Part shown: in pieces, positions 17,904 through 25,369 of the stretch
How the letters are laid out: every line of letters starts with the position of its first letter
Numbering within the stretch: the first letter of the stretch is position 1
Assembly: GCA_019694955.1 (NCBI GenBank)
Contig: JAIBAX010000038.1
Span: forward strand, 1 to 43,235
Source of the DNA: Chitinophagales bacterium
Lineage (GTDB): Bacteria > Bacteroidota > Bacteroidia > Chitinophagales > JADIYW01
Direction of reading: 5' to 3'
DNA length: 43,235 nt
Program-made: the position numbers and the translations under genes
Notes under the pieces: generated by a model
Told to the model about the DNA's origin: nothing
The model's input: only the letters and a program-made list of their open reading frames with translations
The model's database searches: none

Positions 17904-19428
17904 TCATTTTCCTAAAAAGCGTTGAAAATTCCATCATCTTTCCTAGATCACTTACTTTTATTTTGCCACTCATGAAAGCTTCTTGTGGGTTGAGTTTTCC
18001 TGTTTCAACGGCGATATAGGTGGCTTCGTCGGTTTCTACAAGGCAGTCGACGGTTGACGGTCGATGGTCAGCAGAATTTTCTATATTTATTTTACCATCC
18101 TCGATAATTATGAAATAAGTTGTACTATCAAATCTAAACTCAATAAGCAAGTTTTTGCCTTTAGCCTTTTCAGTTTTTAATCTTTCTGGGAGGGTAGCGA
18201 AGATTTGATCCACCGTCCACTGTCCACCGTCTATTGCATTATGTGTCTGTTGACTGTTGACCATGGTCTGTTGCCCATAGCTAACATCATCGATGACCAT
18301 TTTAGCAATGATTTCGAGCATGATTTCAGAGGAGCCTCCACCAATAGTACCCAACCTTGAATCTCTGAACAGTCGTGCCATCTTGTACTCTTCCATATAG
18401 CCGTAGCCGCCGAACATTTGCAAGCATTGGTACATCACTTTATCGGAGAGTTCTGTTGCCAGCAGTTTCGCAATAGATGCTTCTTTAACACAGTATTGTT
18501 GCTGATTATAGCGTTGGCAAATTTGATAAGTATAATTTTTTACCACAGTGATTTCTGCATACAACTGCGCCATTTTATGTCGAAGTACTTGAAATTTATT
18601 AATATTCCTTCCGAATGCTTTTCGTTCATTCATGTATTGCAGGGTATATTCCTGTGCATATTCTGCGGCGGAAAGTGCACCCAAAGCCAAGGTAAGCCGC
18701 TCTAGTTCGAAGCGCTGCATGATATAGTAAAATCCTTGATTTTCAACGCCAAGTAAATTTGTTGCGGGTACTTTTACGTTGTCAAAGGCAATTTCTGCCG
18801 TATCACTCGCTTTCCAACCTAATTTCTTCAAGTTTGTTCGAGTAATGCCTGGTGTATTTCCATCCACAACTATCATGGAGATACCACTTGCACCTTTTTC
18901 AGGTTGTGTTTTACAGGCTACAATCATATAATCGGCACTAACACCATTGGTGATGAAGCATTTTGAGCCGTTGATAATGTAATGATCTCCTTGTAGAATG
19001 GCGGTGGTTTTGATGCCGGCCACATCACTGCCGGCGTGTGGTTCCGTGATGGCGAGGCAGCCATGCCATTCTCCGGAAATGGCTTTAGGTAAGTATTTGT
19101 CTTTCAAATAGTCAGAACCTTCATATTTTAAGTGTGACATGGATAAATAAGGATGCGCAGATATACTCGCACCAAAGCCACCAGAATTACATTTTGATAC
19201 TTCTTCAATGAAGATAACATCGTACCAGAAATCGAGGTTCATGCCGCCATACTTTTCCTCTTGCGAGATGCCAAAATAACCCATCTCGCCAAATTTTTTA
19301 AATATGGACTTTGGCAACATGCCGCTTTCTTCCCATTCATCAATGTGCGGAACAACTTCTTTGTCTAAGAAATCCCGTAATGACTTCCTGAAGATATGGT
19401 GTTCTTCATTTAGGTATGTATTTTCCAC
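17899..19428 (-). CDS. Acyl-CoA dehydrogenase fused to an SCP2-like domain (copy 2)
   Basis: 509 residues, paralogue of the gene at 15759-17288 with the same domain order. Dehydrogenase motifs: ITEPHAGSDVAGIKTTAILQ, GSKCFITNGVSADY, GWKASDTAEIAFDNVKVPA, GGYGYMEEYKMARLFRDSR, GTIGGGSSEIM. The medium-chain catalytic Glu position is again not Glu, while FELERLTLALG places a Glu at the isovaleryl/long-chain position. The SCP2-like tail includes GKNLLIEFRFDSTTYF and ETGKLNPQEAFMSGKIKVSD. The linker (GQQTMVNSQQTHNAIDGGQW) and an SCP2 segment (SADHRPSTVDCL) derive from the local repeat family. Two dehydrogenases in one locus suggest two sequential or substrate-split oxidations. Confidence 0.92.
   Translation of the reverse strand: MENTYLNEEHHIFRKSLRDFLDKEVVPHIDEWEESGMLPKSIFKKFGEMGYFGISQEEKYGGMNLDFWYDVIFIEEVSKCNSGGFGASISAHPYLSMSHLKYEGSDYLKDKYLPKAISGEWHGCLAITEPHAGSDVAGIKTTAILQGDHYIINGSKCFITNGVSADYMIVACKTQPEKGASGISMIVVDGNTPGITRTNLKKLGWKASDTAEIAFDNVKVPATNLLGVENQGFYYIMQRFELERLTLALGALSAAEYAQEYTLQYMNERKAFGRNINKFQVLRHKMAQLYAEITVVKNYTYQICQRYNQQQYCVKEASIAKLLATELSDKVMYQCLQMFGGYGYMEEYKMARLFRDSRLGTIGGGSSEIMLEIIAKMVIDDVSYGQQTMVNSQQTHNAIDGGQWTVDQIFATLPERLKTEKAKGKNLLIEFRFDSTTYFIIIEDGKINIENSADHRPSTVDCLVETDEATYIAVETGKLNPQEAFMSGKIKVSDLGKMMEFSTLFRKMI
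18041..18075. repeat. In-gene copy of the repeat family (SCP2 domain, copy 2)
   Basis: A run of GCAGTCGACGGTTGACGGTC-type steps read in frame as SADHRPSTVDC at the position equivalent to 15896-15933 in the paralogue. Confidence 0.6.
18209..18279. repeat. In-gene copy of the repeat family (linker, copy 2)
   Basis: Steps such as CCACCGTCCACTGTCCACCG and CTGTTGACTGTTGACC encode the dehydrogenase-SCP2 linker. The bases differ from the paralogue while the repeat character is kept. Confidence 0.65.
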
Positions 19429-19454
19429 TTTTTAAATATTTTTATAAATCTTCA

Positions 19455-19541
19455 AATTTTAACCACTAAGTGCACCAAGGGTTACACGGAGAACCACCAC
19501 ATTTTCACATCCCCACATTTTCAAATCTCCACATTTTCACA
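19455..19541. repeat. Intergenic repeat: AACCACTAAG unit plus ACATTTTCA run
   Basis: TTAACCACTAAGTGCACCAA... is a diverged copy of the AACCACAAAG unit. It is followed by a ~10-nt-period run (CACATTTTCACATCCCCACA type, 19496-19541) that reaches the stop of the next gene. No gene is seen in 19429-19541. Confidence 0.65.
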
Positions 19542-19856
19542 TCATAAAATTTCTAATTCTAATCGCAATAAGTGTGAGCTAAAATTTTTGCCCAAGGTGT
19601 CCATGCGCAAGCTTCTGGATGCGCCGCCATCTAATGCTTCATGACATACAAAATTTAAACTTTCAAGTGCGTCCCATTCGAATCGCTCTACTTTTCCTTT
19701 TATCAAGCCCTTGAAATGTTCTTTAACTACTTCAGGTGTTAGGTATTTTTTTAGTGTTGCATAATCTTCTATAGATTTTGCCATTACGCCAATGTTGCAA
19801 ACATTGTTTTTATCACCACTGCGGGCGGAAGCGATGTCTATTAATTTTATTTTCAT
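19542..19856 (-). CDS. AtuA C-terminal-like small protein
   Basis: 104 residues (MKIKLIDIASARSGDKNNVC at the start). It resembles the separate small domain found next to or fused behind AtuA/DUF1446 proteins (IA.ARSGDK motif, then NFVCHEALDGGASRSLRMDT). Here it is an independent gene directly downstream of the AtuA-like gene, so the two likely act as one complex. It is flanked on both sides by period-10 A/T-rich repeats in opposite orientation. Its biochemical role is unknown. Confidence 0.8.
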   Translation of the reverse strand: MKIKLIDIASARSGDKNNVCNIGVMAKSIEDYATLKKYLTPEVVKEHFKGLIKGKVERFEWDALESLNFVCHEALDGGASRSLRMDTLGKNFSSHLLRLELEIL

Positions 19857-19960
19857 TTTATTAATTTGAAGATTTGGAAATTTGATAATTTGGAAATTGT
19901 ATCATTTTTATATTTGCACATTTACACATATATAAACCGTCGACTGTCGACCGTGGACAA
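19857..19960. repeat. Intergenic repeat: GATTTGGAAATTTG run and GTCGAC steps
   Basis: 19857-19900 is a run of AGATTTGGAAATTTGATAAT-type units, the inverse-complement style of the ACATTTTCAAATC run at 19496-19541. 19935-19960 has AACCGTCGACTGTCGACCGT, a copy of the GTTCAC-step family. No gene is seen. Confidence 0.6.
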
Positions 19961-19962
19961 GA

Positions 19963-21357
19963 CTATACATTAAAATATTTTACTACCGGATTAATCAATT
20001 CTCTTGGTATCAGGCATGGAAACAAGCTCAGCATGGCTCGGTTCATATTTCCCCAACCCGGCACGGATATTACTCCCGGAGGACCATTTAGACCAAGGCA
20101 TACGATACCCGCAATGGCTGTTTTTCCAGTTCTATCGTCTTTGTGTTTGATGGCAATGCGCAAACCGAGTTCACTGCGTTGATTCAGTTCTTCGGCATCC
20201 GGAATATCTACAGCATCTTCGTGCAATCCATTTACACCAATGATATTGAATCTTGATTCAACAATTTGAATAGGTAGTTTGGTCCATGTTTCTTTCACAG
20301 CTTTAATGAACATCTGCAATTTATCATAAGCGAAAGGGTAGGAGAAGAAGAAAAACTGCTCAGTAACAAACCCTTCATGTTGACCGATGCATAGTTTTAA
20401 TTTTTCGGGTTTTGGTTTTCCTTTTATTCCAGATATGGATACTTTGTTTTCTTCGACATCTTGTAGGATAATTTGGGATAAATCAACCACCACATCTGGA
20501 GTGATATAGTTGGTGGGGTCGTGGATTTCATATACCAATTGCTCTCGAATAGTATTGCGTGACACCTTCCCGCCTGTATTTTTTGCTTTTGTAATAAAAC
20601 CTGTACAGTTGTCATGTACGTGTGCAATAGGATAGCCGAGATCAGAGACAGAATAAGGCATTGGCCATTCAGAGTAGGCATTTCCCCCAGAGGCTTGTCC
20701 ACCACATTCTAAAATATGACCGATGGTGATAGCAAACGCCATTCTATCCCAATCTTCCTGTGAGGAGGCATCGTCGATTTTCCAATTAAATTCATGTGCC
20801 ATGATGCCTAACGCAAGACATGGGTCAGCAACACGCCCTGCCAGGATGAGGTTGGCACCATTATCCAATGCTTCCTTGACCATTTGAGCGCCGATATAAA
20901 CATTGGCGTGGGTAGGAGGGAATTTAGAGTCGTAGTAAGAACTGCCATCGTCCAAATTGCTCAGTTCGATATTATTCTCTTTGAACTCAGGTAGGCGTGC
21001 TAAAACATCGTCTCCGGTAATGGTGGCGATTTTGATTCCTTTAATACCTGATTTTTCGAGAATGGCTTTCACTTTTTCAGCTGCGCTCTCAGGATTAAGT
21101 CCACCTGAATTGGTAACGATTTTGATGCCTTTAGAAAATGCGATAGGATATAAAGTGCGTGCATGCACTTCGATATCACGAGCATAGCCCATTGTAGGGT
21201 CTTTCATTTTATCTTTTTGTAAGATGGAAAGCGTCAATTCCGCCAATGCATCATGCATGAGGTAATCGGCTTCATGTTGCATAGCAATTTGGATGGCTCC
21301 CAAAGGCGAGTCGCCATAAAATCCCTGAGCTCCTGCGATACGTATTGTTTTTGACAT
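19963..21357 (-). CDS. atuA: AtuA family (acyclic terpene utilization, DUF1446) protein
   Basis: 464 residues from ATG 21357 (MSKTIRIAGAQGFYGDSPLG). An upstream in-frame ATG (21384) would add nine residues encoded by repeat DNA and is rejected. The family hallmarks are present: ADYLMHDALAELTLSIL, KIVTNSGGLNPESAAEKV, GAQMVKEALDNGANLILAGR, ECGGQASGGN and GLNGPPGV near the end. AtuA is named from the citronellyl/geranyl-CoA pathway of Pseudomonas, where its exact reaction is not settled. Neighbouring carboxylase subunits, hydratase and dehydrogenases match an Atu/Liu-type pathway. The start is 13 nt from the left arm of the four-helix-bundle cassette. Confidence 0.9.
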   Translation of the reverse strand: MSKTIRIAGAQGFYGDSPLGAIQIAMQHEADYLMHDALAELTLSILQKDKMKDPTMGYARDIEVHARTLYPIAFSKGIKIVTNSGGLNPESAAEKVKAILEKSGIKGIKIATITGDDVLARLPEFKENNIELSNLDDGSSYYDSKFPPTHANVYIGAQMVKEALDNGANLILAGRVADPCLALGIMAHEFNWKIDDASSQEDWDRMAFAITIGHILECGGQASGGNAYSEWPMPYSVSDLGYPIAHVHDNCTGFITKAKNTGGKVSRNTIREQLVYEIHDPTNYITPDVVVDLSQIILQDVEENKVSISGIKGKPKPEKLKLCIGQHEGFVTEQFFFFSYPFAYDKLQMFIKAVKETWTKLPIQIVESRFNIIGVNGLHEDAVDIPDAEELNQRSELGLRIAIKHKDDRTGKTAIAGIVCLGLNGPPGVISVPGWGNMNRAMLSLFPCLIPRELINPVVKYFNV

Positions 21358-21370
21358 ATTAATTTTTTTT

Positions 21371-21402
21371 AGTTCACCGTACACTGTTCATGGTTCACGG
21401 TA
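21371..21402. repeat. Left inverted arm of the four-helix-bundle cassette
   Basis: A 32-nt arm starting AGTTCACCGTACACTGTTCA and ending GTTCACGGTA. It pairs with the right arm (21763-21794) at about 25 of 32 positions in inverse orientation. It belongs to the GTTCAC-step repeat family. Confidence 0.8.
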
Positions 21403-21412
21403 AATTTGTGTT

Positions 21413-21763
21413 TTACAATGAATTTCTTAATGCTTGAATAGATTTGATAAGTTCTTCATATTGACCATAAAGTTCAACGAATTCATGCTCATTTACAAGT
21501 TTACGTTGTTTGGCAATATACATACAGCTAATTACTTCAATCGCAGATCTAATAGAATAACTAAGGAATCTTTTGAATTCAGGTTTTGTTTGACCAGTAG
21601 AACCTTCTGCGATATTTAAGTTAACGGAATCGGCAGCTTTTTTTAGTTGATTTGTTAGAATAAATAGTTCTTCATTGGGAAATTTTTTAGTTAATAAGTG
21701 AATTTGATTTGTCAATTCTAAAGACTTTTGCCAAACTCTAAGATTTTCAAAATTAAATGCCAT
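21413..21763 (-). CDS. Four helix bundle protein (23S rRNA intervening-sequence type)
   Basis: 116 residues (MAFNFENLRVWQKSLELTNQ at the start). It matches the small four-helix bundle family first known from 23S rRNA intervening sequences and related to Avd of diversity-generating retroelements: LRVWQKS, PNEELFILTNQLKKAADSVN, LNIAEGSTGQTKPEF, FLSYSIRSAIEV. The protein is basic and probably binds nucleic acid; no enzyme activity is known. It sits inside an acyl-CoA operon and is exactly enclosed by inverted 32-nt arms. Its start codon is the last bases before the right arm. This resembles rRNA intervening sequences, which also carry this gene within a base-paired stem. Confidence 0.93.
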   Translation of the reverse strand: MAFNFENLRVWQKSLELTNQIHLLTKKFPNEELFILTNQLKKAADSVNLNIAEGSTGQTKPEFKRFLSYSIRSAIEVISCMYIAKQRKLVNEHEFVELYGQYEELIKSIQALRNSL

Positions 21764-21794
21764 ACCGTGAACTGTTAACTGTTATCTGTGAACT
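21763..21794. repeat. Right inverted arm of the four-helix-bundle cassette
   Basis: A 32-nt arm; read on the - strand it begins AGTTCACAGATAACAGTTAA and ends GTTCACGGTA. It overlaps the TAG stop (21793-21795) of the hydratase gene and abuts the ATG of the four-helix-bundle gene. Confidence 0.8.
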
Positions 21795-22617
21795 ATTTCC
21801 CGCTCCAAAGTGGTTTCCGTTTTTCTTTAAAAGCAGCCAATCCTTCGGCGGCGTCTTTACTTTGTAGGCATTGCATTAACATAGCATGTAGGTACTTGTG
21901 TTTTTCGTCGGCATTTTTTGTTTTCATCTCTTGAAATGCTTTCAGACCAAGGCGCAAGGCTGTGGGAGATTGCTCTTTTATGTCGGCAACAAATTGCTGG
22001 ACGGTTGCTTCCAGATTTTCTACTGTTACTACTTCTGATACCAATCCAATTTCCTTGGCTTCTTTAGCGGAAAGCGTTTTTGCACGTAAACACAAATCCA
22101 ATAATTGTCGTGCCGACATCAACGGTTCGAGTGTAGCCATCACCTGAAAGGGGAATATGCCACGTTTCACTTCCGGTAAACCAAATTTTGCTTCGTCAAC
22201 GGCAATGACATGGGTACAACCGCCAATCATAAGAAATCCTCCTGCATACACATCTGCATGTACCTGCGCAATACAAGGTTTGTGTAATCCATTGAACTCG
22301 TCACCTAATTTTACCATATCTTTTGGCATGGGTATCGTTGAAGGTTTCTCGGTGGTATCGTCACCGGCAAATGCTTTGAGATCGGCACCAGCGCAGAAAG
22401 TGGGGCCGTTGGCTTTGAGTATTACACACCAAATAGCATTGTTGTAATGTGCGTAAGCTAAGGCATATGCGAGTTCGTTCGCAAGCGGCATGTGGAAAGC
22501 ATTGCGTTTATCTGGTCGGTTGAGGGTGATGGTAAGCACATTGTCTTTTTCTTCTACGATGAGATAAGCGAAGCTTTGCTGGGCGAAATCTGCGATTTGT
22601 TCTTGTGTGTAAAGCAT
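21793..22617 (-). CDS. Enoyl-CoA hydratase/isomerase family protein
   Basis: 274 residues, crotonase fold. Visible motifs: LTITLNRPDKRNAFHMPLAN, the oxyanion-hole segment FCAGADLKAF, the second segment HADVYAGGFLMIGGCTHVIA, and FGLPEVKRGIFPF with the conserved Glu of the LPEV motif. The other typical catalytic Glu (of the GGG.EL motif) is not present, so it may act as a hydratase with altered chemistry or on an unsaturated branched acyl-CoA, as in methylglutaconyl-CoA hydratase-like enzymes. In the pathway it would hydrate the carboxylated enoyl-CoA. The stop codon lies at the edge of the following repeat arm. Confidence 0.92.
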   Translation of the reverse strand: MLYTQEQIADFAQQSFAYLIVEEKDNVLTITLNRPDKRNAFHMPLANELAYALAYAHYNNAIWCVILKANGPTFCAGADLKAFAGDDTTEKPSTIPMPKDMVKLGDEFNGLHKPCIAQVHADVYAGGFLMIGGCTHVIAVDEAKFGLPEVKRGIFPFQVMATLEPLMSARQLLDLCLRAKTLSAKEAKEIGLVSEVVTVENLEATVQQFVADIKEQSPTALRLGLKAFQEMKTKNADEKHKYLHAMLMQCLQSKDAAEGLAAFKEKRKPLWSGK

Positions 22618-22740
22618 ATTGATTAAAAATTTTGAATTATTATATAATATTAGTTGTAATGCGTTCGTGAAGACATGAACTATTTAGGATGGTTTGTTCA
22701 TTTTTTGTCAAGAGAATTATTTTGAATATAAAACTTTTCA

Positions 22741-22968
22741 TTAATGTTTTATTTTGGTTGAGAAAAATAGACTTATACAACCTAGGGTAATTAAAATTAT
22801 CATGGTAATAATAAACCCTAGATCATTGAGCGAGATATTGTTTTCTTCATTTGTAGAATAAAATGAAAATATGCCTTTTGATCCGCCGCCTATTGATAAT
22901 ATACCAATAAAGATTAGGAGTCGATTTAAATAACGTCCCATTAAACTCTTTTCATTATATTCATTCAT
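22741..22968 (-). CDS. Small two-helix membrane protein
   Basis: 75 residues from ATG 22968 (MNEYNEKSLMGRYLNRLLIF). The longer frame from 23031 overlaps the ORF6N fragment out of frame. There are two hydrophobic segments (LLIFIGILSIGG and LGFIITMIILITLGCISLFF) with a short loop. No family recognised. It interrupts the catabolic locus together with the ORF6N fragment. Confidence 0.45.
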   Translation of the reverse strand: MNEYNEKSLMGRYLNRLLIFIGILSIGGGSKGIFSFYSTNEENNISLNDLGFIITMIILITLGCISLFFSTKIKH

Positions 22969-22985
22969 AAGCAATTGTTTTTCAT

Positions 22986-23207
22986 TTAAAACGGATAAGT
23001 CATCACAAATTGTGATATCAAGTTTTCCCATTCACGGGTAGTTAGGCGGAACATAAAATCTTCCGGAAAGCTTTCAAGGTTTCTTTTAATAGCTTGGTTT
23101 AATGTCCGCGTTTCTACTTCGTAAAGTGCAGCTAAGTCGTAGTCGAGCATTACCTTTTGTCCACGGATTTCATAAATTTTATTTTGAATTGGAATTATTT
23201 CTTGCAT
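22986..23207 (-). pseudogene. Truncated ORF6N-domain protein
   Basis: 73 residues: [56 protein letters not shown]. This is the N-terminal ORF6N domain, phage-related and DNA-associated, also present complete at 42169-42696. It stops at FVMTYPF-TAA, where family members continue through a KRPK..LPYAFTEQG segment that I find in no frame downstream. It therefore appears to be a remnant, or a minimal protein if still expressed. Confidence 0.7.
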
Positions 23208-23240
23208 ATAGGTATGGATTTTTAGATGAATAAACTATTA

Positions 23241-23316
23241 TGCGTGAAGGATAGCAGCGATTCTGCGGTCAGCAGAACAAGCGTATAGCCTGACCCCGAT
23301 AGGGGGCACGCCCAAA
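23241..23316. repeat. GC-rich structured intergenic element
   Basis: About 76 nt with much higher G+C than its surroundings. It has an outer stem GCGTG/CACGC (23242-23246 with 23307-23311), a hairpin TTCTGC/GCAGAA (23261-23266 with 23272-23277) and a hairpin CCCC/GGGG (23294-23297 with 23302-23305). It lies in the gap before the biotin carboxylase stop. It is not a tRNA. A dispersed REP-like element or structured transcript end is likely. Confidence 0.5.
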
Positions 23317-23336
23317 ACTCATATCTTGTGATTGCC

Positions 23337-25337
23337 TTATTCATCTTTCATTTTCAACAAAAGTGTTCCCGCTTCAACGAATTGTTTGTCATTAACATAG
23401 ACTTCTTCAATCTCCCCATCGGAATGTGCTTCAATGGTACTTTCCATTTTCATGGATATCATTTTTAATAAGGCATCTCCAGAAGATATTTTATCACCTG
23501 CTTTTACCAAAACAGTGGTTACCTCGCCCGGCATCGGAGCTACATACCCACCTTTCACAGTTGCTGCTTCCGGATTTGGAAACCTATCTATGCTATGTAG
23601 TACGATTTGCCCTAAAGAACCAGATTGAACGAAGTATTGGTTGCCATTTTGTGAGAAGGAATAATTTCGCCTTATACCGTTGATTTCAAAACAATAGTCA
23701 ATAGATGTCGGTGAACGGTGAACGGTAAACTGTGAACAGAATTTACTGATGAATTTTTTCTCGGCGAAAGAAATCTCTAAGTTGTCCTTAAATATTTTAT
23801 AGGAAACAGGAAATTCGTATCCTTTATAACTATATTTTTCCTGCTGCGGCTGATAGAAATTATTTCGCCAACCTGAAGGGACGCCTTTGGCAAGTTTGCG
23901 GTCATTTTCCCGTTGTAAAAAGCGGTAATGTTGCAGTGCGACGGTAAGGTTGTCTAAAGTTTCTTGCGGGAAGATATCGCCCTGATAATTGAATTTCTTA
24001 TCTAAAAAGTGGGTGTCGAAGTCGCCGTTGCGGAAATCCTGGTTTTGGAGGATGGAAATCAAGAAGTTTTTATTCGTTGTAAAACCTGTTACCACTAATT
24101 CTTGCAAAGCCTTTTGTAGCTTAGCAATGGCTTCTTGTCGGTGTTGCCCTTTGGCAATTACTTTTGCTATCATTGGGTCGTAGAAAGTGGATATTTCGCT
24201 GCCACTGGCAATACCTGTATCATATCTGAGTCCGTCCGCTTTTGGGGCGATCCAATCCAAAATTTTTCCACTGACGGGAAGGAAATTATTGGCAGGATCT
24301 TCGGCATATAAGCGCACTTCAATGGCATGTCCGGATTGTTTAACTTCATTTTGGGTAAAGGGAATTGCATTTCCTTGCGCCACTTCTATCTGTAATTGCA
24401 CGAGGTCAAGACCTGTGACTTCTTCCGTAACGGGATGTTCAACTTGTAGCCTCGTATTTACTTCAAGGAAATAGAAGGATTGGTCAGGGGCGACGATAAA
24501 CTCTACCGTTCCGGCATTATCGTATTGTATGGCTTTGCAAGCGGCAACAGCGGCTTGACCCATTTTTTGCCTTGTTTCATCGGTTATGAACGGTGAAGGG
24601 CTTTCTTCCACTACTTTCTGATATCGTCGTTGTATGCTACATTCTCGTTCGAACAAGTGTAAGGCGTTTCCATGCTTGTCTCCGAAAATTTGAAACTCTA
24701 CATGCCGTGATGTGTCGAAGTATTTTTCTATCAACAAGGTATCATCACCAAAGCCTGACAGGGATTCAGATTTTGCTTCCGCGATGGCTTTTTCTAATTC
24801 TTTCTCTTGGCGAACGATGCGCATTCCTTTTCCACCACCACCGGCACTGGCTTTTAGAAGAACGGGGAAGCCAATTTCTATGGCTTTAGTTTTGATGACG
24901 GTTTCACTTTGGTCGTCGCCCTGATAACCTGGGATAGTGGGTACGCCATGTTCTTGCATGATCTTCTTGGCACCAATCTTTGAACCCATGACGGCGATGG
25001 CTTTTGGATGCGGTCCCACCCAAATGAGTCCTTCATCAATAACACGCTGTGCGAAATGCTCTTTCTCCGAGAGGAAGCCATAGCCGGGATGGATGGCATT
25101 GGCACCTGTTTGTTTGGCAGCATCGATGATTTTATCTATGACGAGATAAGATTCGCCCGGTTGTTTCCCACCTATACGTACTGCTTCATCCGCATGTTGA
25201 ATGAAGAGCGCATGTTCGTCGGCATCTGAGAAAACGGCTACTGTTGCGATGCCCATTTTTTTACATGTCTTAAAAATACGGATGGCAATTTCACCACGGT
25301 TGGCGACTAATAATTTGGTTATTTGGTTATTGCTCAT
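23337..25337 (-). CDS. Acyl-CoA carboxylase biotin carboxylase/carrier subunit
   Basis: 666 residues with the domain order of 3-methylcrotonyl/propionyl/geranyl-CoA carboxylase alpha subunits. Biotin carboxylase N-lobe: KLLVANRGEIAIRIFKTCKK. ATP-grasp: LKASAGGGGKGMRIV (Gly-rich loop about 164-171), then FLEVNTRLQVEHPVTEEVTG. A BT-like linker region follows. The biotinyl carrier domain ends with ISMKMEST, the biotin Lys at about 630; the usual AMKM is SMKM. It partners with the carboxyltransferase at 25931-27538. A repeat-derived segment (SQFTVHRSPTSI) lies in the linker between the two catalytic parts. Substrate (methylcrotonyl- or geranyl-CoA) is inferred from context only. Confidence 0.93.
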   Translation of the reverse strand: MSNNQITKLLVANRGEIAIRIFKTCKKMGIATVAVFSDADEHALFIQHADEAVRIGGKQPGESYLVIDKIIDAAKQTGANAIHPGYGFLSEKEHFAQRVIDEGLIWVGPHPKAIAVMGSKIGAKKIMQEHGVPTIPGYQGDDQSETVIKTKAIEIGFPVLLKASAGGGGKGMRIVRQEKELEKAIAEAKSESLSGFGDDTLLIEKYFDTSRHVEFQIFGDKHGNALHLFERECSIQRRYQKVVEESPSPFITDETRQKMGQAAVAACKAIQYDNAGTVEFIVAPDQSFYFLEVNTRLQVEHPVTEEVTGLDLVQLQIEVAQGNAIPFTQNEVKQSGHAIEVRLYAEDPANNFLPVSGKILDWIAPKADGLRYDTGIASGSEISTFYDPMIAKVIAKGQHRQEAIAKLQKALQELVVTGFTTNKNFLISILQNQDFRNGDFDTHFLDKKFNYQGDIFPQETLDNLTVALQHYRFLQRENDRKLAKGVPSGWRNNFYQPQQEKYSYKGYEFPVSYKIFKDNLEISFAEKKFISKFCSQFTVHRSPTSIDYCFEINGIRRNYSFSQNGNQYFVQSGSLGQIVLHSIDRFPNPEAATVKGGYVAPMPGEVTTVLVKAGDKISSGDALLKMISMKMESTIEAHSDGEIEEVYVNDKQFVEAGTLLLKMKDE
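23706..23740. repeat. In-gene copy of the repeat family (biotin carboxylase linker)
   Basis: Contains GTGAACGGTGAACGGTAAAC and TGTGAACAG. It is read in frame on the - strand as FCSQFTVHRSPTS between the carboxylase and carrier domains, a position tolerant of insertion. Confidence 0.65.
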
Positions 25338-25369
25338 TGTTATTTGGAATTATCCATTTATAAAATATT

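Noticed and set aside
23241..23316. tRNA gene
   Set aside because: The length and three-stem layout suggest one, but there is no T-loop GTTCRA-type sequence, no proper acceptor stem and no anticodon arm of the right size.
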